Notes under the pieces: generated by a model
Database searches by the model: none
What the model was told of the DNA's origin: nothing
Seen by the model: only the letters and a program-made list of their open reading frames with translations
Shown: positions 61,419-64,000 of the stretch, piece by piece
How the letters are laid out: each line of letters begins with the position of its first letter
How positions within the stretch are numbered: the first letter of the stretch is position 1
Made by a program: the position numbers and the translations under genes
Origin: G963676095 sp963676095
GTDB lineage: Bacteria > Bacteroidota > Bacteroidia > Bacteroidales > Prolixibacteraceae
DNA length: 64,000 nt
Assembly: GCA_963676095.1 (NCBI GenBank)
Contig: OY781040.1
Span: 6,386,001 to 6,450,000 of the forward strand
Reading direction: 5' to 3'

Positions 61419-61586
61419 ATGAAATTAACTATTTTGATTATGCTTGTAGGATTAATTTTGATTTGGGTGTTACTTTTTTTCGCAATCTTAAGGCTTAACC
61501 ACGTTGTTCATTTGAAAACGAGGCAACTGAAAGAAAAAATGCAGGAGCAGGATTTGGTCCAGAGAAAACCACAGAAAGAGGAATAA
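61419..61586 (+). CDS. Small single-span membrane protein
   Basis: A 55-residue ORF, ATG to TAA. The first 24 residues are one membrane helix (ILIMLVGLILIWVLLFFAIL), followed by a charged helical tail (HLKTRQLKEKMQEQDLVQ). There is no Cys and no known family. Its clean membrane-helix-plus-charged-tail composition is the main sign that it is a real gene. It lies ~100 nt after the SPOR gene on the same strand and may belong to the same transcript. Confidence 0.45.
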   Translation: MKLTILIMLVGLILIWVLLFFAILRLNHVVHLKTRQLKEKMQEQDLVQRKPQKEE

Positions 61587-61681
61587 CAGGGAACCCAGAC
61601 GAACCAGAAAAATTCGTCAAAGACAGATTAACCAGGATAAACAATCTAAATCCCTGTTTTTATGATTCCTTTTGCTTTTGG

Positions 61682-61704
61682 AAGAGGTACTTTTATAACC
61701 TCTT
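61682..61704. terminator. Weak hairpin between convergent genes
   Basis: AAGAGGT and ACCTCTT pair around ACTTTTATA-type loop sequence between the small membrane protein and the 593-residue protein. T tracts are poor on both strands. Confidence 0.3.
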
Positions 61705-61763
61705 TGGCAGAAGGTAAAACAAATTTCTTTTAAACTTTTAATTCGCAGATTTATCTTCGTGGT

Positions 61764-63545
61764 TTATAGTTTGATATTTTCCAGTTTACGGCTAAGAAAT
61801 TCCAGATCTGAAAATACATCCCTTTTCATTTCTTTTAGTGTATCTTTATGTCTGGAAAATAGTTCTTTATAATAAATTATTCCGTCCTGTAAGTTCTTTT
61901 TGAAAGAGGTATAATAAGCGATTTGTTTCTGACTGTTATTTTTGTTTAGCTCCTGCTTTTTTTCGTCAAGATAATCGATATACATTTTTAATTCCTTCAC
62001 AAAAAGATTCGGTCTTTTCGCGCTTCCGAGTATATCGGTTTTTCCATAAATATGACCGACCATTTCTATCAGGGTGGCCTCCTTGCTGAAATAAGCAATA
62101 TTTGGTCCGGGGCAGATGCTAACTCCAGTACGGGGACTATCCGGGGCGATCTGGTTTGCCAGATAAGCTGAATTGGTCAATCCTTCGCAGAGACATTCCT
62201 TTTGATGCAAAAGTTCTATTGTTTCACGTTGCTCGGTTTCACAAGAACCGCTATTTTTTATGTCTTCAGTCTTTTGCCTTTGATAAAGTCTGGATGCAGT
62301 ACAGATTGGCCGTTCACTATAGTCTGTATTAAAAGTAAGGTATCGTTTTGTGCATGGAAATCCAACTTTTCCTTCCTGAAGGTAATGACTGATCTGTTTT
62401 TGCTGTGTGGAATTTTTCACATTATTGAACGGAACTCCCAGGGGGGATGCATTGCTTAGATAGAGATCTTCTTCTCCAGCATTTTTTAGAAGCTCAAGGC
62501 TTTCCCTGTCGATGTTACAGACCTCCGGCACCAACATGAAAGGGCTTCCCCAGCCAATGCTGTCCAGATGATACTCGTCAAGCAGAAATTGGTGTTCTTC
62601 ATTTGTTCCCACTCCTCCCTGTGCCGTGATTTTTATTACAGGTGCCTTATTGGGCCAGGTTTTACCTTTCGCTTCAAGTACCTTAATATAGACAGGAAAA
62701 ATTTCATTGACCAAGCTGGTTTTCTTTTCCCTGAATTCTTCCAGAATTGGCCCCATCAGGTTTCCCTGGGTGGCAAATGCATGTCCGCCGCAGTTCAGTC
62801 CTGACTCAACCCTGTATTCTGATACCCAGATCCCTTTTTTTGCCATCATGAGGCCTTGGACCAAAGCTGACCGGTAGTCACTGACTTTCAAAATAATTTT
62901 CTTTTTCAGAAAGCCTTCTTCGTTTGGATAAAAATCTTCAAATTTTTCGATGTAGCTGTAAAGCCTGGGATTCATCCCGGCAGAAAGGATTAACGATGAA
63001 GAAAGCGTGCTATTGGCAAAACCTCGCAATGCTGCATGAGCATCGTTATATTCGATGGGGAGTGGTTCGTTGTTTTTATAATTAACTTTGTCCAGTTTAG
63101 TCATGATATTTACATCGATGCTACCTCTGATCAGGTTTGCTCTCAGCCAGTTTTTAACTTCATCAAGACTTTTACCCTGAACGAACTGATTAAACCTGGA
63201 ACGAATACTCTCTGCATCCGGTAGCAGGTCGAAATATCGTTCTAGCTCGCTTCCCTTTTTCTGAAAGTTATCGATAAGCTCTTCAATTCTCTTGGAAACC
63301 AACTGGTCCACCATATTCAGGTAAGCGGTAATCCTTTTAGCCCGTGAGTCGTCCGAGCCTTCCGCAATTTCCTTAAAAGGAAGATCCAGTTTAAGGCTAT
63401 AGAATTTACGCATTTTTTCCATCAGAAAGTCATCTACTATTGAAATGACCGAAGAAATTCCCAGATGTGCCACTTTTAATGGCGTATCTACAGTATATCC
63501 CAGTCCCATAACCGGAATATGAAATGTGTGCTGTTTAAAATTCAT
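61764..63545 (-). CDS. Conserved protein of unknown function, possible nitronate-monooxygenase-like TIM barrel
   Basis: A 593-residue cytosolic protein beginning TFHIPVMGLGYTVDTPLKVAHLGISSVISIVDD, a conserved start I associate with an uncharacterised Bacteroidota family. The centre has VESGLNCGGHAFATQGNLMGPILEEF and PVIKITAQGGVGTNEEHQFLLDEYHLDSIGWGSPFMLVPEV, which resembles the FMN/phosphate-binding end of nitronate-monooxygenase-type TIM barrels. The C-terminal third is rich in cysteines (FPCTKRYL, RPICTASR, GSCETEQ, ECLCEGL, SICPGPN), which may bind metal or an Fe-S cluster. The resemblance is motif-level only; the reaction is unknown. Confidence 0.6.
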   Translation of the reverse strand: MNFKQHTFHIPVMGLGYTVDTPLKVAHLGISSVISIVDDFLMEKMRKFYSLKLDLPFKEIAEGSDDSRAKRITAYLNMVDQLVSKRIEELIDNFQKKGSELERYFDLLPDAESIRSRFNQFVQGKSLDEVKNWLRANLIRGSIDVNIMTKLDKVNYKNNEPLPIEYNDAHAALRGFANSTLSSSLILSAGMNPRLYSYIEKFEDFYPNEEGFLKKKIILKVSDYRSALVQGLMMAKKGIWVSEYRVESGLNCGGHAFATQGNLMGPILEEFREKKTSLVNEIFPVYIKVLEAKGKTWPNKAPVIKITAQGGVGTNEEHQFLLDEYHLDSIGWGSPFMLVPEVCNIDRESLELLKNAGEEDLYLSNASPLGVPFNNVKNSTQQKQISHYLQEGKVGFPCTKRYLTFNTDYSERPICTASRLYQRQKTEDIKNSGSCETEQRETIELLHQKECLCEGLTNSAYLANQIAPDSPRTGVSICPGPNIAYFSKEATLIEMVGHIYGKTDILGSAKRPNLFVKELKMYIDYLDEKKQELNKNNSQKQIAYYTSFKKNLQDGIIYYKELFSRHKDTLKEMKRDVFSDLEFLSRKLENIKL

Positions 63546-63782
63546 TTTAGAAATAATAAAAGAAGGAGGATTAATAGCAGAAGTTCTGGCTGCAAATTAT
63601 ACTGGTTTATCCCGCAAAATTTACGCTGCTTTATTCGAAAAAACTGATCTTTCCCTACACAAGAAAAAAATAATTTAACGAACCAGATCTCACAATCAAT
63701 CAACACCATTCTGTTTCCACTCAATTGGCGGCAAAGATAAAGGTTTTCCAATCATAAGTGTTAATATTGATTCTAAATTAGG

Positions 63783-64000
63783 CTAAAGGGTTTCCAGTTT
63801 ATCAGAGAGCGCCTTCCCTGTATATGATTCTTTTACCTTTAACAGATCTTCAGGTTTCCCTTCAAAAATTATTTTTCCACCGTTTTTTCCACCTTCAGGA
63901 CCCAGGTCAATAATCCAGTCGGACGATTTGATAACATCCAGGTTGTGTTCGATAACAATAATGCTATGACCCCTGGATATTAATGAATTAAATGAATCCA
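63783..64000 (-). CDS. uvrA: Excinuclease ABC subunit A (UvrA), C-terminal end only
   Basis: The last 71 residues before TAG: a Walker-B-downstream block SRGHSIIVIEHNLDVIKSSDWIIDLGPEGGKNGG, then FEGKPEDLL, the well-known C-terminus of UvrA. The enzyme recognises DNA damage and loads UvrB for nucleotide excision repair. The rest lies outside the window. It is transcribed in the same direction as the 593-residue gene, after an intergenic gap of ~240 nt. Confidence 0.93.
   Translation of the reverse strand, partial: DSFNSLISRGHSIIVIEHNLDVIKSSDWIIDLGPEGGKNGGKIIFEGKPEDLLKVKESYTGKALSDKLETL

Overview
The window reads as chromosomal DNA from a free-living or gut/sediment Bacteroidota, most likely the order Bacteroidales/Marinilabiliales; I cannot name a genus. 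The signs are two SusC/SusD pairs each led by an ECF sigma factor and a FecR anti-sigma, lipoproteins with acidic residues just after the lipobox Cys, Fkp, a BT_3928-type DoxX protein, and TAnnTTTG-type -7 promoter elements. No tRNA, rRNA or CRISPR array was seen.

Region by region. 1-2.7 kb (+) is the end of a sulfite-reduction/siroheme cluster: the CysI C-terminus, a HemD-type uroporphyrinogen-III synthase, a YeeZ-like Rossmann protein and CobA/SUMT. 2.7-8.1 kb holds a nitroreductase, an AraC regulator, a secreted SnoaL/NTF2-like protein, a CPA2 antiporter and kdsA. 8.8-11.6 kb is a PepSY membrane protein followed by a diflavin reductase, a probable ferric or other envelope reductase pair. 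12.2-14.0 kb is a soluble two-component system behind a terminator-like leader hairpin, followed by pdxH and a minimal J-domain protein.

15.6-26.3 kb is a complete chemosensory cluster: STAS, CheY, CheA, CheW, one MCP, CheR, a histidine-kinase-like protein whose phospho-His is replaced by Asn, CheD, CheB, a REC-HK-REC hybrid and a lone REC. No flagellar genes are nearby, so the output is unknown. An ATP-grasp protein overlaps its end tail to tail, and fkp (GDP-fucose salvage) follows.

30.7-44.2 kb is polysaccharide utilisation locus 1: ECF sigma, FecR, SusC, SusD, a DUF4957/DUF5123-type lipoprotein, a PL1 pectate lyase and GH97. It is a pectin-type locus. Its sigma and anti-sigma genes are split by a 0.4-kb interspersed repeat. 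44.3-47.6 kb is accessory DNA: hicAB, a collagen-like lipoprotein, a MITE-like element with a cruciform, a truncated AAA-ATPase/nuclease-family gene, an array of eight 23-bp tandem repeats and an HU/Ig-type protein. 47.7-57.5 kb (-) is locus 2: ECF sigma, FecR, SusC, SusD and a GH2 enzyme. 57.7-64 kb carries a DoxX/BT_3928 protein, a long AT-rich palindrome-dense island, a lone REC protein, a hairpin-rich stretch, a cytosolic SPOR-domain protein, a tiny membrane protein, a Cys-rich protein of unknown function with a possible TIM-barrel motif, and the UvrA C-terminus.

The most promising leads are the Asn-substituted kinase in the che operon, the 23-bp array beside the broken AAA-ATPase gene, the inverted pair of mosaic repeats, the AT-rich island with covarying hairpins, and the Cys-rich 593-residue protein.
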